From NCBI RefSeq assembly GCF_900114895.1, contig NZ_FOUO01000012.1, positions 1 through 64,000 on the forward strand: a DNA stretch of 64,000 bases, given 5' to 3'. A program made the position numbers and the translations under genes. The notes below the pieces were generated by a model. It was not told the origin of the DNA. It saw only the letters and a program-made list of their open reading frames with translations, and made no database searches. Below are positions 15,349 through 25,492 of this stretch, in pieces. The number at the start of each line of letters is the position of its first letter. Positions within the stretch are counted from its first letter, which is position 1. The stretch is from Ectothiorhodospira mobilis. GTDB lineage: Bacteria; Pseudomonadota; Gammaproteobacteria; Ectothiorhodospirales; Ectothiorhodospiraceae.

Positions 15349-15987
15349 ATGATCGGCATCCTCGGCGGCACCTTCGACCCCATCCACTTCGGCCATCTGC
15401 GTCCGGCCCTGGAGGTGAAGGAACACCTGGGTCTGGACGAGGTCCGTTTCATCCCCTGCGGTACCCCGCCCCACCGGCGCCGTCCGGTGGCGGCGGTGGC
15501 ACACCGGGCCGCCATGGTGGAGCGGGCCGTGGAGGGGCAGCCGGGCTTTCGCATGGATCCGAGGGAGCTGCACCGCGAGGGGCCGTCCTATACCGTGGAC
15601 ACCCTGCAGGACCTGCGCGCCGAGGTGGGGCAGGATGTGCCGCTGTGCCTCATGCTGGGGATGGATGCCTTCGCCGGCCTGTCCTCCTGGCATCGCTGGC
15701 AGGAGATCGGCGGCCTGGCCCACATCGTCGTCTCCCACCGCCCGGGCAGTCCGGCCTCCCACGACCTGGGGGACTGGATGGAGGACCGGCGCACCCACGA
15801 TCCGGAGCACCTGCGCCGGGCCCCGGCGGGCCGGCTCCTGTTCATGCCGGTGACCCAGCTGGACATCTCCGCCACCGCCATCCGCTCCATGGTGGCCCGG
15901 GGGCGCAGCCCCCAGTTCCTCCTGCCCCGGCGGGTGGCCGAATACATCGAACACGCCGGACTCTACCGCCCCCCGGGGGCCGAGTGA
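15349..15987 (+). CDS. nadD: Nicotinate-nucleotide adenylyltransferase
   Basis: NadD converts nicotinate mononucleotide and ATP to deamido-NAD. The 212-residue protein starts MIGILGGTFDPIHFGHL, the nucleotidyltransferase motif, and ends with the ISATAIRSMVARG motif (SxTxxR) near residue 180. An in-frame GTG at 15340 is an alternative. It precedes rsfS, rlmH and maf in a co-directional run. Confidence 0.97.
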   Translation: MIGILGGTFDPIHFGHLRPALEVKEHLGLDEVRFIPCGTPPHRRRPVAAVAHRAAMVERAVEGQPGFRMDPRELHREGPSYTVDTLQDLRAEVGQDVPLCLMLGMDAFAGLSSWHRWQEIGGLAHIVVSHRPGSPASHDLGDWMEDRRTHDPEHLRRAPAGRLLFMPVTQLDISATAIRSMVARGRSPQFLLPRRVAEYIEHAGLYRPPGAE

Positions 15988-16047
15988 GCCACCCCGGCGG
16001 ACCAACCACATCGACGCAAAAACGGGCGTACAGTGACCGAGAACGGC

Positions 16048-16443
16048 ATGCAGGATCGACAACTCACCCAACTCGTGGTGGACGCACTGGAGGACATGAA
16101 GGCGCGGGACATCGCCGTCCTGGATGTCCGCGGCAAGACCACGGTCACCGACACCATGGTGATCGCCACCGGCGCCTCCAACCGCCACGTCAAGTCCCTG
16201 GCCGATCATGTCCTGCTCAAGGCCAAGGAGGCCGGGATCACGCCCCTGGGCGCCGAGGGGGAGCGGGAAGGGGAATGGGCCCTGGTGGACCTGAACGATG
16301 TGGTGGTCCACGTCATGCTCCCGGAGGTGCGCAGCTTCTACAACCTGGAGAAGCTCTGGCGCACCGGGGACGAGGAGGCGGGGGCCCCGGCACAGACGGA
16401 CGAGGACACGCCCGAGGCGGCGCTGCGCCGCCTGCGCCGCTGA
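16048..16443 (+). CDS. rsfS: Ribosomal silencing factor RsfS
   Basis: RsfS binds L14 of the large subunit and blocks subunit joining in starvation. The 131-residue protein aligns from [18 protein letters not shown] with the E. coli N-terminus, which decides for ATG 16048 over GTG 16033. Conserved motifs are [17 protein letters not shown] and [17 protein letters not shown]. After LEKLW it has an extra acidic tail of about 25 residues ending in LRRLRR that the E. coli protein lacks. Confidence 0.95.
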   Translation: MQDRQLTQLVVDALEDMKARDIAVLDVRGKTTVTDTMVIATGASNRHVKSLADHVLLKAKEAGITPLGAEGEREGEWALVDLNDVVVHVMLPEVRSFYNLEKLWRTGDEEAGAPAQTDEDTPEAALRRLRR

Positions 16444-16453
16444 TGCCCCTGCC

Positions 16454-16924
16454 ATGCGCGTCCATCTGCTGGCCATCGGCACCCGCATGCCCGCCTGGGT
16501 GAACCAGGGTTTCCAGGAATACGCCCAGCGCATGCCCCCGGAATGCGAACTGGTGCTCAAGGAGATCCCCGCGCCCCGGCGCGGGCGCAACACGGACCTG
16601 GAGCGCCTGCGCACTCGGGAGGGCCAGGACCTGCTGGCCGCCATCCCCGGGGACGCCTGGGTGGTGGCCCTGGACGAGGCGGGCCGCGCCTGGGACACCA
16701 AGGGGCTCGCAACGCGCCTGGACCAGTGGCTGCACTCCGGACGCGATGTCTGCCTGCTGGTGGGCGGCCCCGACGGCCTGTCCCAAGCCTGCCGCGAGCG
16801 CGCCGACCTCACCTGGTCCCTGTCGCCCCTCACCTTCCCCCATCCCCTGGTGCGCATCCTCCTGGCGGAACAACTCTACCGGGCCTGGTCGCTGCTGCGC
16901 GGCCATCCCTACCACCGGGGGTAG
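16454..16924 (+). CDS. rlmH: 23S rRNA (pseudouridine1915-N3)-methyltransferase
   Basis: RlmH is a SPOUT methyltransferase acting on helix 69 of 23S rRNA in 70S ribosomes. The 156-residue product has the usual length, the SAM-knot region LLVGGPDGLS and SLSPLTFPHPLVRILLAEQLYRA, and the conserved C-terminus HPYHRG. It follows rsfS by ten bases. Confidence 0.98.
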   Translation: MRVHLLAIGTRMPAWVNQGFQEYAQRMPPECELVLKEIPAPRRGRNTDLERLRTREGQDLLAAIPGDAWVVALDEAGRAWDTKGLATRLDQWLHSGRDVCLLVGGPDGLSQACRERADLTWSLSPLTFPHPLVRILLAEQLYRAWSLLRGHPYHRG

Positions 16925-16927
16925 ACC

Positions 16928-17557
16928 GTGATCCTGCTGGCCTCCGCCTCCCCGCGCCGCCGGGAGCTGCTGCATCAGATCGGCATCCCCCACCGGGTGC
17001 ACCCGGTGGCGGTGGACGAGACGCCGCGATCGGGGGAGGACCCGGCCCGCTACGCCGCGCGCCTGGCCCGCACCAAGGCCGCCGCCGGCCGGGCGGCCAC
17101 CGGCGGGGGGCTGCCGGTGCTGGGGGCCGACACCGTGGTGAGCATCGACGGCCTCATCCTGGGCAAGCCCGCCCACCGGGAGCAGGCCCTGGAGATGCTG
17201 GCGCGCCTCTCGGGGCGGGTGCATGTGGTCTACACGGCGGTGGCCCTGGCCCACGCGGCGGGGGTGGACGAGACCTGCAGCACCACCCGGGTGACCCTGG
17301 CAGAGCTGGATCCCGGGGTCATGGCTGCCTACTGGGACAGCGGCGAGCCCGCGGACAAGGCCGGGGCCTACGGCATCCAGGGCCGCGGGGGGCTGTTCGT
17401 GCGCCATCTGGAGGGCAGCTACAGCGGCGTGGTGGGGCTGCCCCTGTTCGAGACCGGACGCCTGCTGGCGCACCGGGGCATCCATCCGGTCTGGGGCGGT
17501 ACGCCCACGGCGGATTCCGAATCATGCGGCGGGAGGTCGAGCGATGATGGGTACTGA
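16928..17557 (+). CDS. maf: Maf-family nucleoside triphosphate pyrophosphatase (YhdE type)
   Basis: Maf proteins hydrolyse non-canonical or excess nucleoside triphosphates; the YhdE type prefers dTTP/UTP. The 209-residue protein starts with GTG three bases after rlmH and reads MILLASASPRRRELL, the family signature. GADTVVSIDG and KAGAYGIQGRGGLFV supply catalytic residues. The end overlaps rng by 11 bases. Adjacency to rng and yhdP supports the yhdE assignment over yceF. Confidence 0.93.
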   Translation: MILLASASPRRRELLHQIGIPHRVHPVAVDETPRSGEDPARYAARLARTKAAAGRAATGGGLPVLGADTVVSIDGLILGKPAHREQALEMLARLSGRVHVVYTAVALAHAAGVDETCSTTRVTLAELDPGVMAAYWDSGEPADKAGAYGIQGRGGLFVRHLEGSYSGVVGLPLFETGRLLAHRGIHPVWGGTPTADSESCGGRSSDDGY

Positions 17558-19022
17558 GATCCTCATGAACGTCACCCCCCAGGAGACCCGCGTGGCCCTG
17601 GTGGAGAACGGGGTGCTGGTGGAACTGAACATGGAGCGCGCCCGTCGGCGGGGGCGGGTGGGCAATATCTACAAGGGCCGGGTCAACCGGGTCCTGCCGG
17701 GGATGGATGCCGCCTTCGTGGATATCGGCCTGGAGCGGGCCGCATTCCTCCATGCCTCCGATGTAGTCCCCCTGCAACGGGAGGAGACGGCCAACGGGGA
17801 GGTCGAGCGTCCCGAATCCATCCACCGCCTGTTGCGGGAGGGCCAGGAGATCCTGGTGCAGGTGATCAAGGACCCCCTGGGCACCAAGGGGGCCCGGCTC
17901 ACCACCTACATCACCGTGCCCTCCCGCTACCTGGTGCTCATGCCGGACAACCGCTCCGTGGGCATCTCCGCGCGCATCGAGGACGAGGTGGAGCGGGCCC
18001 GCCTCAAGGCGGACGTGGAGGCCCTGCAGGCGGAGACCCAGAGCCCCTTCGGCTTCATCGTGCGCACCGCGGCCGAGGCCGCCACCCCCGAGGCCCTGCG
18101 CAAGGACATGGTCTTTCTCAACAAGCTCTGGCAGAGCATCCAGGAGAAATCCGTCACCATGGCCCCGGGCACCGAGGTCTACGCCGACCTGCCCCTGACC
18201 CAGCGCATCCTGCGGGACATGGTGGGGGTGGAGCTGGAGAAGATCCGGGTGGATTCCCGGGAGACCGCCAACCGGGTGAGCGAGTTCGCCGCCCAGTACG
18301 TGCCGGAACTTTTGGAGCGCATCGAGCACTACCCCGGGGAGCGCCCCATCTTCGACCTGTACAACGTGGAGGACGAGATCCAGAAGGCCCTGGAGCGCAA
18401 GGTGGAACTCAAGTCCGGCGGCTACCTGATCTTCGACCAGACCGAGGCGATGACCACCATCGACATCAACACCGGGGCCTTCGTGGGGCATCGCAACCTG
18501 GAGGAGACCATCTTCAAGACCAACCTGGAGGCGGCCCAGGCCATCGCCCGCCAGCTGCGGCTGCGCAACCTGGGGGGCATCATCATCGTGGACTTCATCG
18601 ACATGACCCAGGAGGAGCACAAACGCCAGGTGCTGCGCTCCCTGGAGAAGGCCATGGAGAAGGACCACGCCAAGAGCCAGATCTGTGATGTCTCCCCCCT
18701 GGGGCTGGTGGAGATGACCCGCAAGCGCACCCGGGAGAGCCTGGAACATCAGCTCTGCGAGCCCTGTCCCACCTGTGCCGGCCGGGGCTATATCAAGTCC
18801 GCCGAGACGGTCTGCTACGAGATGTTCCGGGAGATCATGCGCGAGGCCCGCCAGTTCGATGCCCGTGAACTGCTGGTGCTGGCCGCCCAGCCGGTGGTGG
18901 ATCTGCTGCTGGACGAGGAGTCCGCCAGCGTGGCCGAGTTGCAGGAGTTCATCGGCATCCCCATCCGCTTCCAGGTGGAGGCCCTCTACACCCAGGAGCA
19001 GTTCGACGTGGTCCTGCTCTGA
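17547..19022 (+). CDS. rng: Ribonuclease G
   Basis: RNase G cleaves 5'-monophosphate RNAs and matures the 16S rRNA 5' end. The 491-residue protein starts MGTEILMNVTPQETRVA, close to E. coli. It has an S1 domain (about 40-125), catalytic aspartates in TTIDINTGAFVG and IIIVDFIDM, and the zinc-link CPTCAGRG. A strong GGGAGG at 17531 precedes tandem ATGs at 17544 and 17547; the second fits the family. It lacks the long C-terminal scaffold of RNase E. Confidence 0.97.
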   Translation: MGTEILMNVTPQETRVALVENGVLVELNMERARRRGRVGNIYKGRVNRVLPGMDAAFVDIGLERAAFLHASDVVPLQREETANGEVERPESIHRLLREGQEILVQVIKDPLGTKGARLTTYITVPSRYLVLMPDNRSVGISARIEDEVERARLKADVEALQAETQSPFGFIVRTAAEAATPEALRKDMVFLNKLWQSIQEKSVTMAPGTEVYADLPLTQRILRDMVGVELEKIRVDSRETANRVSEFAAQYVPELLERIEHYPGERPIFDLYNVEDEIQKALERKVELKSGGYLIFDQTEAMTTIDINTGAFVGHRNLEETIFKTNLEAAQAIARQLRLRNLGGIIIVDFIDMTQEEHKRQVLRSLEKAMEKDHAKSQICDVSPLGLVEMTRKRTRESLEHQLCEPCPTCAGRGYIKSAETVCYEMFREIMREARQFDARELLVLAAQPVVDLLLDEESASVAELQEFIGIPIRFQVEALYTQEQFDVVLL

Positions 19023-19048
19023 CCGCGCCCCGTAGCCGGGGAAGACCC

Positions 19049-22000
19049 TTGGCAGGCAAGATCCCATCCCGTCTCGCCCGTGCCGGTGCCGCCGCCGTCC
19101 TCTCCCTGGCGGCGCTGATCCTGTCCCTGCGCCTGCTGCTGCCGCAGGTGGAGGGCCTGGCGCCCACCCTGGAGGCGGAACTCTCCGGCCTGCTGGAACG
19201 CCCCGTGCGCGTGGGGCAGTTGCAGGCCCGCTGGGGCATCCTCTCCCCGCGCATCCGCGTCGATGACCTGACCATCCTGGATCCCGGGGGCGGCGTCCCC
19301 CTGCTGCGCAGTGAGCGAGTGGAAATGACCCTGGACCTGCCCGCCAGCCTGTGGCAGGGGCGTCCGGTATTCGACCGGGTACGGGTGCGGGGCGCGGATC
19401 TGCACGTGCTGCGGGATGAGCAGGGGCGCATCCGTGTGCTCGGCGGGGGCGCCTCCGCGGGGGGAGTGGGGGCGGACGCGGACCTTCTGGCCCTGCTGGC
19501 GGGCAATCGTTTCCTCCTGGAGGACAGCCGCCTGCGCTGGGAGGACCGCCTGCTGGACATCGACGACCGTTTCGAGGCCCTGAACCTGTGGGTGGCGCTG
19601 GAGGCCGACCGGCTGCGCCTGGCGGGGGAGGTCTCCCTGCCCCGCCGGCTGGGACAGGCCCTGCGGGTGTCCATGGACCTGCACCACGAGGACGGGACTC
19701 AGTGGGACGGGCGCGGCTATCTGCACGCCCGGGGTCTGCGCCTGGCGGGTCTGCCCCAGGCGACCCGGTCGCGCCTGGGGGTGGAGGCCGGGATCCTGGA
19801 CGCGAGCCTGTGGCTGCGCTGGGAGCGGGGCCGTCTGGTGCGCATCCAGACCCGTCTCGGCGCCGCGCAGCTGCAACCCGCCGCCGGATCGGGCCCCCCG
19901 CTGGATCTGCAGGGCCACCTGCTGTGGAACCGTACCGCCCGGGGCTGGACCCTGCGCGGGGAGGACCTGGACCTGCGCCGCGAGGGGGTGGGCTGGCCGC
20001 CGGGGAGCGGCTTCGATCTGACCTGGACCCAAGGACCCCAGGGGGAGCGCCTGCAGGCGCGCATCGATCACCTGCGCCTGGACGACGTGGCGCCGCTGCT
20101 GGCGGGGCAGACCCTGTTCCCGGGGACGTGGCGGGAGCGCCTGGCCCGGCTGCGTCCGGGCGGGGTCCTGAGCGGGGTGCAACTGGATCTTGCGCGCCGC
20201 GGCGAGGGCCTCCCGTCGGGCCGGGCCCAGGGGCGTTTCCGGGGTGTGCGCCTGGCCCCCGACGGCCGCCTGCCGGGGGTGTCCGGTCTGGACGGGGGCT
20301 TTGACCTGTCCGCCGAGGGCGGGCGCATCTGGGTCGAGGCCCGGGACGCCCGCCTGGAACTCCCGGGGCTGTGGGAACGCCCCGTTCCGGTGGAGGCCCT
20401 GGAAGGGGTCCTGGACTGGATCCCCGGTCCCGGTGGCGGGGTGCTGGAGAGCCGACGCCTGATGGTGCGCAACGCGGATCTCGCCGTGGACGCCCGCGGG
20501 CGGGTGCTCCTGGGGCAGCGGCCCCAACTGGACCTGGCCGTGGAGTTTCGGGATGGCGATGTCCGCGCCGTCCCCGCCTATCTGCCCCGTGGGGTTCCGC
20601 CGCAGTTGCGCCGCTGGCTGCAGCGGGCCCTGGAGGCAGGGCGGATCCGCAGCGGCGGCATGGTGTTTCGCGGTGCCCCGGGGGATTTCCCCTTCCGCGA
20701 GGGTGAGGGGGTGTTCCAGCTGGCGGCGGAATTGGACGACGTGCGCCTGGCCTACCACAGCGACTGGCCCCCCATGGAGGACCTGTCGGCACGCCTGGCC
20801 TTCCATGGGCAGGCCATGGAGGTGGAGGTGCGCGAGGGCCGTATGGCGGGGTTGGGGATCCAGCAGGCCCGGGGCGAGATCCCGGACCTGGGGAGGCCGC
20901 GCCTGCAGGTGCGGGGCAAGGCCCGTGGGGGCTTGCGGGAATACCTGGGCCTGGTGCGCGCCAGCCCCCTCGCGGCACGGGCCGGCGACTGGCTGCCCCC
21001 CGTGCGCGCCGAGGCCGGGGAGGGGGCGCTGGACCTGGACCTGGACATCCCCCTGCTGGGGGAGGGCCGCACCCGGGTGGCGGGGCGGCTGGCCCTGACG
21101 GGGGGGCGCTTCGTCCATGGCGGGCGGGGCTGGACCCTGAAGGCGGTGGACGGGAACGTGGCCTTCACCCGGGAGACCCTGGCGGCCCAAGGGGTCACGG
21201 CACGACTGCAGGGGATCCCCCTGACCCTGGACGCCCGGCGCGGCCCCAATGCGGGACTGACCGTGGAGGCCCGCGGGGCCCAGGCCGTGTCCGACCTCCT
21301 GGAACCGGCGCCGGAGGCCCTGCGCCGGCGCCTTGGGGGGACCGTGGCCTGGCGGGCCCGCCTGCACGCCCCCGAGGACCCAGGGGCGATGCAACTGGAG
21401 CTGGAGAGCGACCTGGCGGGGCTGGTCTCGGATCTCCCCGCCCCCCTGGACAAACCCGGAGGCATGGCCCGTCCGCTGCAGGTGCGCGCGCCCCTGATGG
21501 GGGATACCTGGGGGCCGGCCCGCCTCTCCCTGGCGGGAGGGGTGGAGGGGGTGTTCACCCCGGGGCTCCTGTCGGGTGCCGGGCGCGGGGCCCTGTGCCT
21601 TGGCGGCGGTGAGCCGGACTTGCCTGCGGAGGGGCTTGCCGTGACGGGCCGTACCGGGCCCCTGGACCTGGGGGCATGGCGGGATCTGGTGGCCGGGCTG
21701 GGCCGCACGGGTATGGGGGAGCCCCCGGCGCTGGCCCTGGACCTGTCGGCAGAGGCACTCACCTGGGGCCGGCTGCGGTTGGAGGAGGCCGCCCTGCAGG
21801 GCCACCGGGACGCCGGTGGTTGGGGCCTCCACCTGGACGCCCCCGCCGCGGTCGGCTGGATCCGCATCCCCTCCGCGCAGGCCTCCATGGATCCCTTGGT
21901 GGCGGACCTGGACCATCTGGACCTGGACGCCCTCGGCGCCCCGGGGGCCATCGCCGCGGGCGGGCGGCCGGATCCCGGGGGGCTGCCGCCGCTGCGCCTG

Positions 22001-22849
22001 CAGAGCGACCGCCTCACCTGGAAGGGCCGGACCCTGGAGGACGCGGTGTTGTCCACCCAGCCGGTCCCCGGGGGGGTGGAGATCCTGCGGGCCCAGGGGC
22101 GCACGCCCGGCGGCGATCTGCAACTGGCGCTGCAAGGGGACTGGCGGCAGACGGCGGGGGCGGGTCCACGCACCACCCTGGAGGCGGAACTCACCGCCGG
22201 GGATCTGGGACGGGGGCTGGATGCCCTGGGTCTGCAGCATCCCTTCCAGGGGGGGCAGGGGCGCATGGGCGCCGAGCTGTCCTGGCCCGGTCCTCCCTGG
22301 CGGTGGGACGTGGCGGAAATGCGGGGCAGTGCCGTGGTGCGCCTGCGGGATGGTCAGCTGGCTGAAGTGGAGCCCGGGGCGGGACGTCTGCTGGGGTTGT
22401 TCAGTCTGGAGCTGTTGCCGCGGCGGCTGAACCTGGATTTTCGCGATCTGGTGCGGCGCGGCTTTGCCTATGACCGCATGGAGGGGGATTTCAGCCTGCG
22501 GGACGGGGGGCTGCACACCCCGGACCTGCACATCCAGGGGCCGGCCGCCCGCATCCGCATCCAGGGCACCACCGACCTGGTGCAGCGCAGCTATGACCAG
22601 CGCATCCTGGTCACCCCCAGCGTCGGCGGCACCCTGCCCCTGGCCGGCGCCCTGCTGGGCGGCCCCGTGGCGGGTCTGGCGGTGTTCGTCTTCGACCGGG
22701 TCACCGGGGTGGGGGAGGCCATCGACGAGGCGGCACGGGTGGAGTACCGTGTCACGGGGCCCTGGGGGGATCCCCGGGTGGAGGCCGTGGCCCGCGCCGG
22801 CAATGACGATGGGGCGGACGCCACCCCATCCGACGGTGGTCGTCAATGA
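19049..22849 (+). CDS. yhdP: YhdP, AsmA-like phospholipid transport protein
   Basis: YhdP is an inner-membrane-anchored bridge-like protein that helps move phospholipids to the outer membrane with TamB and YdbH. The 1266-residue protein has one N-terminal membrane segment (about 11-33), then a long repetitive beta-strand region typical of the DUF3971/AsmA-like fold, ending in the conserved AsmA_2 part (about 1110-1250). The start is TTG at 19049 after GGGAAGACCC; no ATG is near. The neighbours rng and nit match the enterobacterial order. Leucine, glycine and arginine content is very high. Confidence 0.92.
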   Translation: MAGKIPSRLARAGAAAVLSLAALILSLRLLLPQVEGLAPTLEAELSGLLERPVRVGQLQARWGILSPRIRVDDLTILDPGGGVPLLRSERVEMTLDLPASLWQGRPVFDRVRVRGADLHVLRDEQGRIRVLGGGASAGGVGADADLLALLAGNRFLLEDSRLRWEDRLLDIDDRFEALNLWVALEADRLRLAGEVSLPRRLGQALRVSMDLHHEDGTQWDGRGYLHARGLRLAGLPQATRSRLGVEAGILDASLWLRWERGRLVRIQTRLGAAQLQPAAGSGPPLDLQGHLLWNRTARGWTLRGEDLDLRREGVGWPPGSGFDLTWTQGPQGERLQARIDHLRLDDVAPLLAGQTLFPGTWRERLARLRPGGVLSGVQLDLARRGEGLPSGRAQGRFRGVRLAPDGRLPGVSGLDGGFDLSAEGGRIWVEARDARLELPGLWERPVPVEALEGVLDWIPGPGGGVLESRRLMVRNADLAVDARGRVLLGQRPQLDLAVEFRDGDVRAVPAYLPRGVPPQLRRWLQRALEAGRIRSGGMVFRGAPGDFPFREGEGVFQLAAELDDVRLAYHSDWPPMEDLSARLAFHGQAMEVEVREGRMAGLGIQQARGEIPDLGRPRLQVRGKARGGLREYLGLVRASPLAARAGDWLPPVRAEAGEGALDLDLDIPLLGEGRTRVAGRLALTGGRFVHGGRGWTLKAVDGNVAFTRETLAAQGVTARLQGIPLTLDARRGPNAGLTVEARGAQAVSDLLEPAPEALRRRLGGTVAWRARLHAPEDPGAMQLELESDLAGLVSDLPAPLDKPGGMARPLQVRAPLMGDTWGPARLSLAGGVEGVFTPGLLSGAGRGALCLGGGEPDLPAEGLAVTGRTGPLDLGAWRDLVAGLGRTGMGEPPALALDLSAEALTWGRLRLEEAALQGHRDAGGWGLHLDAPAAVGWIRIPSAQASMDPLVADLDHLDLDALGAPGAIAAGGRPDPGGLPPLRLQSDRLTWKGRTLEDAVLSTQPVPGGVEILRAQGRTPGGDLQLALQGDWRQTAGAGPRTTLEAELTAGDLGRGLDALGLQHPFQGGQGRMGAELSWPGPPWRWDVAEMRGSAVVRLRDGQLAEVEPGAGRLLGLFSLELLPRRLNLDFRDLVRRGFAYDRMEGDFSLRDGGLHTPDLHIQGPAARIRIQGTTDLVQRSYDQRILVTPSVGGTLPLAGALLGGPVAGLAVFVFDRVTGVGEAIDEAARVEYRVTGPWGDPRVEAVARAGNDDGADATPSDGGRQ

Positions 22850-22860
22850 GCCCCCGGTGT

Positions 22861-22869
22861 TGCTATAGT
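22861..22869 (+). promoter_or_regulatory. Candidate extended -10 promoter before the nit gene
   Basis: TGC followed by TATAGT forms an extended -10 at the end of yhdP. The -35 region is poor. The predicted leader of about 150 bases to the GTG start is extremely GC-rich and full of short inverted repeats (GGCCGGCGGTACCGGCGGCC near 22911-22930), so it would be highly structured. Confidence 0.38.
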
Positions 22870-23027
22870 AGCGCCGCACCGCCGGCGTCGCGGCGCCCCG
22901 CCTCCCGGGCCGGCGGTACCGGCGGCCGCCCGCTCCCGCGGGGGGCACGGCGCGGGGTCCCGTCCCCGGATGCGTCGTGCGAGCGCACCGCAATACAACC
23001 CTCCCTGCCATCTCCAAGGGATTCAAC

Positions 23028-23852
23028 GTGACACGAGCCGCTGCCATCCAGATGGCCTCGGGCACCAACCTGAGCGCCAATCTCCAGGAGACCGGACGCC
23101 TCATCGCCGAGGCCGCGCAAGCCGGCGCGGGCCTGGTGGTGCTGCCGGAGAATTTCGCCCTCATGGGCATGCACGAGAAGGACAAGGTGGCCCTGCGGGA
23201 GACCGACGGCGAGGGCCCCATCCAGGACTTCCTCGCCCAGCAGGCCCGCCGCCACGGCATCTGGCTGGTGGGGGGCACGGTCCCCCTGGCCTGTCCCGAC
23301 GCCGGCAAGATCTTCGCCGGCTGCCTGGTCTACGACGACCAGGGCCAGCGCCGCGCCCGCTATGACAAGATCCACCTCTTCGATGTGCGCCTGCCGGACA
23401 GCGAGGAACACTATGAAGAGTCCCAGACCATCATGAGCGGCGACCACCTGGTGACCCTGGACACCCCCTTCGGTGTCCTGGGTCTGGCGGTGTGCTACGA
23501 CCTGCGCTTCCCCGAACTCTTCCGCGGACTCCTGGACCGGGGGGCCGAGATCATCGCCCTGCCCGCCGCCTTCACCGCCGTCACCGGCCGTGCCCACTGG
23601 GAACCCCTGGTGCGGGCCCGGGCCATCGAGAACCAGGTCTACGTCATCGCCGCCGCCCAGGGGGGGTTCCATGTGAACGGCCGCGAGACCCACGGCGACA
23701 GCATGATCGTGGACCCCTGGGGCAACGTGGTGGACCGCCTGCCCCGGGGGGCGGGCATGGCCCTGGGGACCCTGGACCCGGAGCGCCAGCGGCTCATCCG
23801 CCGCAGTTTCCCCTCCATCGCCCACCGCAGGCTGTCCTGCGATCTGGCCTGA
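23028..23852 (+). CDS. Carbon-nitrogen hydrolase, deaminated glutathione amidase type
   Basis: A Nit1-like nitrilase-superfamily amidase. Relatives hydrolyse deaminated glutathione, a metabolite-repair reaction. The 274-residue protein shows the triad Glu in VVLPENFALMG, Lys in YDKIHLFDV and Cys in LAVCYDLRFPELFRG. The GTG start at 23028 has AAGGG seven bases upstream and gives the family N-terminus TRAAAIQMASG; the frame continues upstream to 22977 without similarity. Placement between yhdP and tldD is common in gammaproteobacteria. Exact substrate is inferred. Confidence 0.88.
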   Translation: MTRAAAIQMASGTNLSANLQETGRLIAEAAQAGAGLVVLPENFALMGMHEKDKVALRETDGEGPIQDFLAQQARRHGIWLVGGTVPLACPDAGKIFAGCLVYDDQGQRRARYDKIHLFDVRLPDSEEHYEESQTIMSGDHLVTLDTPFGVLGLAVCYDLRFPELFRGLLDRGAEIIALPAAFTAVTGRAHWEPLVRARAIENQVYVIAAAQGGFHVNGRETHGDSMIVDPWGNVVDRLPRGAGMALGTLDPERQRLIRRSFPSIAHRRLSCDLA

Positions 23853-23874
23853 GGGCCCGGCGGGCCGGCCCCTG

Positions 23875-23898
23875 CCGCGAAAACCCCGGTTTTCGCGG
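23875..23898. other. Perfect hairpin between nit and tldD
   Basis: CCGCGAAAACC and GGTTTTCGCGG pair perfectly around two bases. No T-run follows on either strand, so it is not a standard intrinsic terminator. It could be a processing or stabilising element, or a protein site. A weak promoter, TTGATT-N17-AACACT, begins at 23901, directly after it. Confidence 0.5.
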
Positions 23899-23997
23899 GC
23901 TTGATTCGGCACCGCCGCGACCCAACACTGTCTCCATGCACATCATTCCCGAGACCAGCGGGGTCCCTGCGGACCCCGGAACCGGAAGGGCCCCTGC

Positions 23998-25443
23998 ATG
24001 ACCCAAGCACTGGACACCGCCCGCAAGCACCTGCTGCAACCCGCCGGCCTCACCGATGGGGACCTGGACCGCGTCCTCGCGGTGCTGTGCGCCCCGGGCC
24101 TGGACGGCGGCGATCTCTATTTCCAGGCCGCCCATCAGGAGTCCTGGGTGCTGGAGGACGGCATCGTCAAGGAGGGGGGCTACAGCATCGAACGGGGCGT
24201 GGGCGTGCGCGCCCTGAGCGGGGACAAGACCGGCTTTGCCTATTCCGATGACATCGGCATGGCGGCCCTGATGGAGGCGGCCGGGGCGGCGCGGGCCATC
24301 GGCCGCGCGCAGCAGGACGGCCGGGTGGCGGTGCGCCGTGAGGTCACCCCCCGGGATCTCTATCCCCCCCTGGATCCCCTGGGCACCCTGGATGAGCAGG
24401 CCCGCATCCGCCTGCTGCAGTCCCTGGACGCCGAGGCGCGGCGTCAGGACCCCCGGGTGAGCCAGGTGATCGTGAGCCTGGCCGGGACCCATGAGGTGGT
24501 GATGGTGCTCCAGACCGATGGCACCCTGGCCGCCGATGTCCGCCCCCTGGTGCGGCTCAATGTCCATGTCATCGCCGAGGACGGCCACGGCCGCCGGGAG
24601 CAGGGCTCCGCCGGCGGCGGCGGCCGCTCCGGCTATGACTTCTTCCTGGACCGGGAGCGCGGCCTGGGCTATGCCCGGGAGGCGGTCCGCCAGGCCCTGG
24701 TGAACCTGGAGGCGGTGGATGCCCCGGCGGGCACCATGACCGTCGTGCTGGGCCCCGGCTGGCCCGGGGTCCTGCTGCACGAGGCGGTGGGCCATGGCCT
24801 GGAGGGGGACTTCAACCGCAAGGGCACCTCCGCCTTCAGCGGCCGCATCGGGGAGCGGGTGGCGGCCCCCGGCGTCACGGTGGTGGACGATGGCACCCTG
24901 GAAGGGCGCCGCGGCTCCCTCAACGTGGACGACGAGGGCACCCCCACCAACCACACCGTGCTCATCGAGGACGGGGTGCTGCGGGGCTACATGCAGGACC
25001 GGCTCAACGCCCGTCTCACCGGGATGCCCCTCACCGGCAACGGCCGGCGCGAGTCCTATGCGCATCTGCCCATGCCGCGCATGACCAACACCTACATGCT
25101 GGCCGGGCCCCACGATCCCGGCGAGATCCTCGCCTCGGTGGACAAGGGGCTGTACGCCGTCAACTTCGGCGGCGGCCAGGTGGACATCACCTCGGGCAAG
25201 TTCGTCTTCTCCGCCTCCGAGGCCTATCTCATCGAGGGCGGACGGGTGACCCGGCCGGTGAAGGGGGCCACCCTCATCGGCAACGGCCCCGACGTGCTCA
25301 CCCGGGTCTCCATGGTGGGCAATGACCTGGCCCTGGACACCGGCGTGGGCACCTGCGGCAAGGAGGGGCAGAGCGTGCCCGTGGGGGTGGGCCAGCCCAC
25401 CCTGCGGGTGGACGGCCTCACCGTGGGCGGCACCCAGTCCTGA
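23998..25443 (+). CDS. tldD: Metalloprotease TldD
   Basis: TldD forms a heterodimeric zinc protease with TldE/PmbA that degrades unstructured peptides, including modified peptides such as microcin B17 precursor. The 481-residue protein carries the metal motif [16 protein letters not shown] near residue 262, and the family C-terminus with NMVGND-like [11 protein letters not shown] and [15 protein letters not shown]. Start is the ATG at 23998. pmbA follows after 49 bases; the two are separated in E. coli. Confidence 0.97.
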   Translation: MTQALDTARKHLLQPAGLTDGDLDRVLAVLCAPGLDGGDLYFQAAHQESWVLEDGIVKEGGYSIERGVGVRALSGDKTGFAYSDDIGMAALMEAAGAARAIGRAQQDGRVAVRREVTPRDLYPPLDPLGTLDEQARIRLLQSLDAEARRQDPRVSQVIVSLAGTHEVVMVLQTDGTLAADVRPLVRLNVHVIAEDGHGRREQGSAGGGGRSGYDFFLDRERGLGYAREAVRQALVNLEAVDAPAGTMTVVLGPGWPGVLLHEAVGHGLEGDFNRKGTSAFSGRIGERVAAPGVTVVDDGTLEGRRGSLNVDDEGTPTNHTVLIEDGVLRGYMQDRLNARLTGMPLTGNGRRESYAHLPMPRMTNTYMLAGPHDPGEILASVDKGLYAVNFGGGQVDITSGKFVFSASEAYLIEGGRVTRPVKGATLIGNGPDVLTRVSMVGNDLALDTGVGTCGKEGQSVPVGVGQPTLRVDGLTVGGTQS

Positions 25444-25492
25444 ACCCGAGCGAACCCGGAGGGCCCGCGGGCCCCGTGAAGCAGGAGTGAGC

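Noticed and set aside
13954-16857. Minus-strand open frame of 967 codons across proA, nadD, rsfS and rlmH
   Set aside because: Spans four well-supported plus-strand genes; the composition is that of reversed GC-rich codons.
18986-23308. Minus-strand open frame of 1440 codons opposite yhdP and nit
   Set aside because: Antisense shadow of yhdP: low-complexity Gln/Pro/His/Gly sequence, no domain, crosses several real genes.
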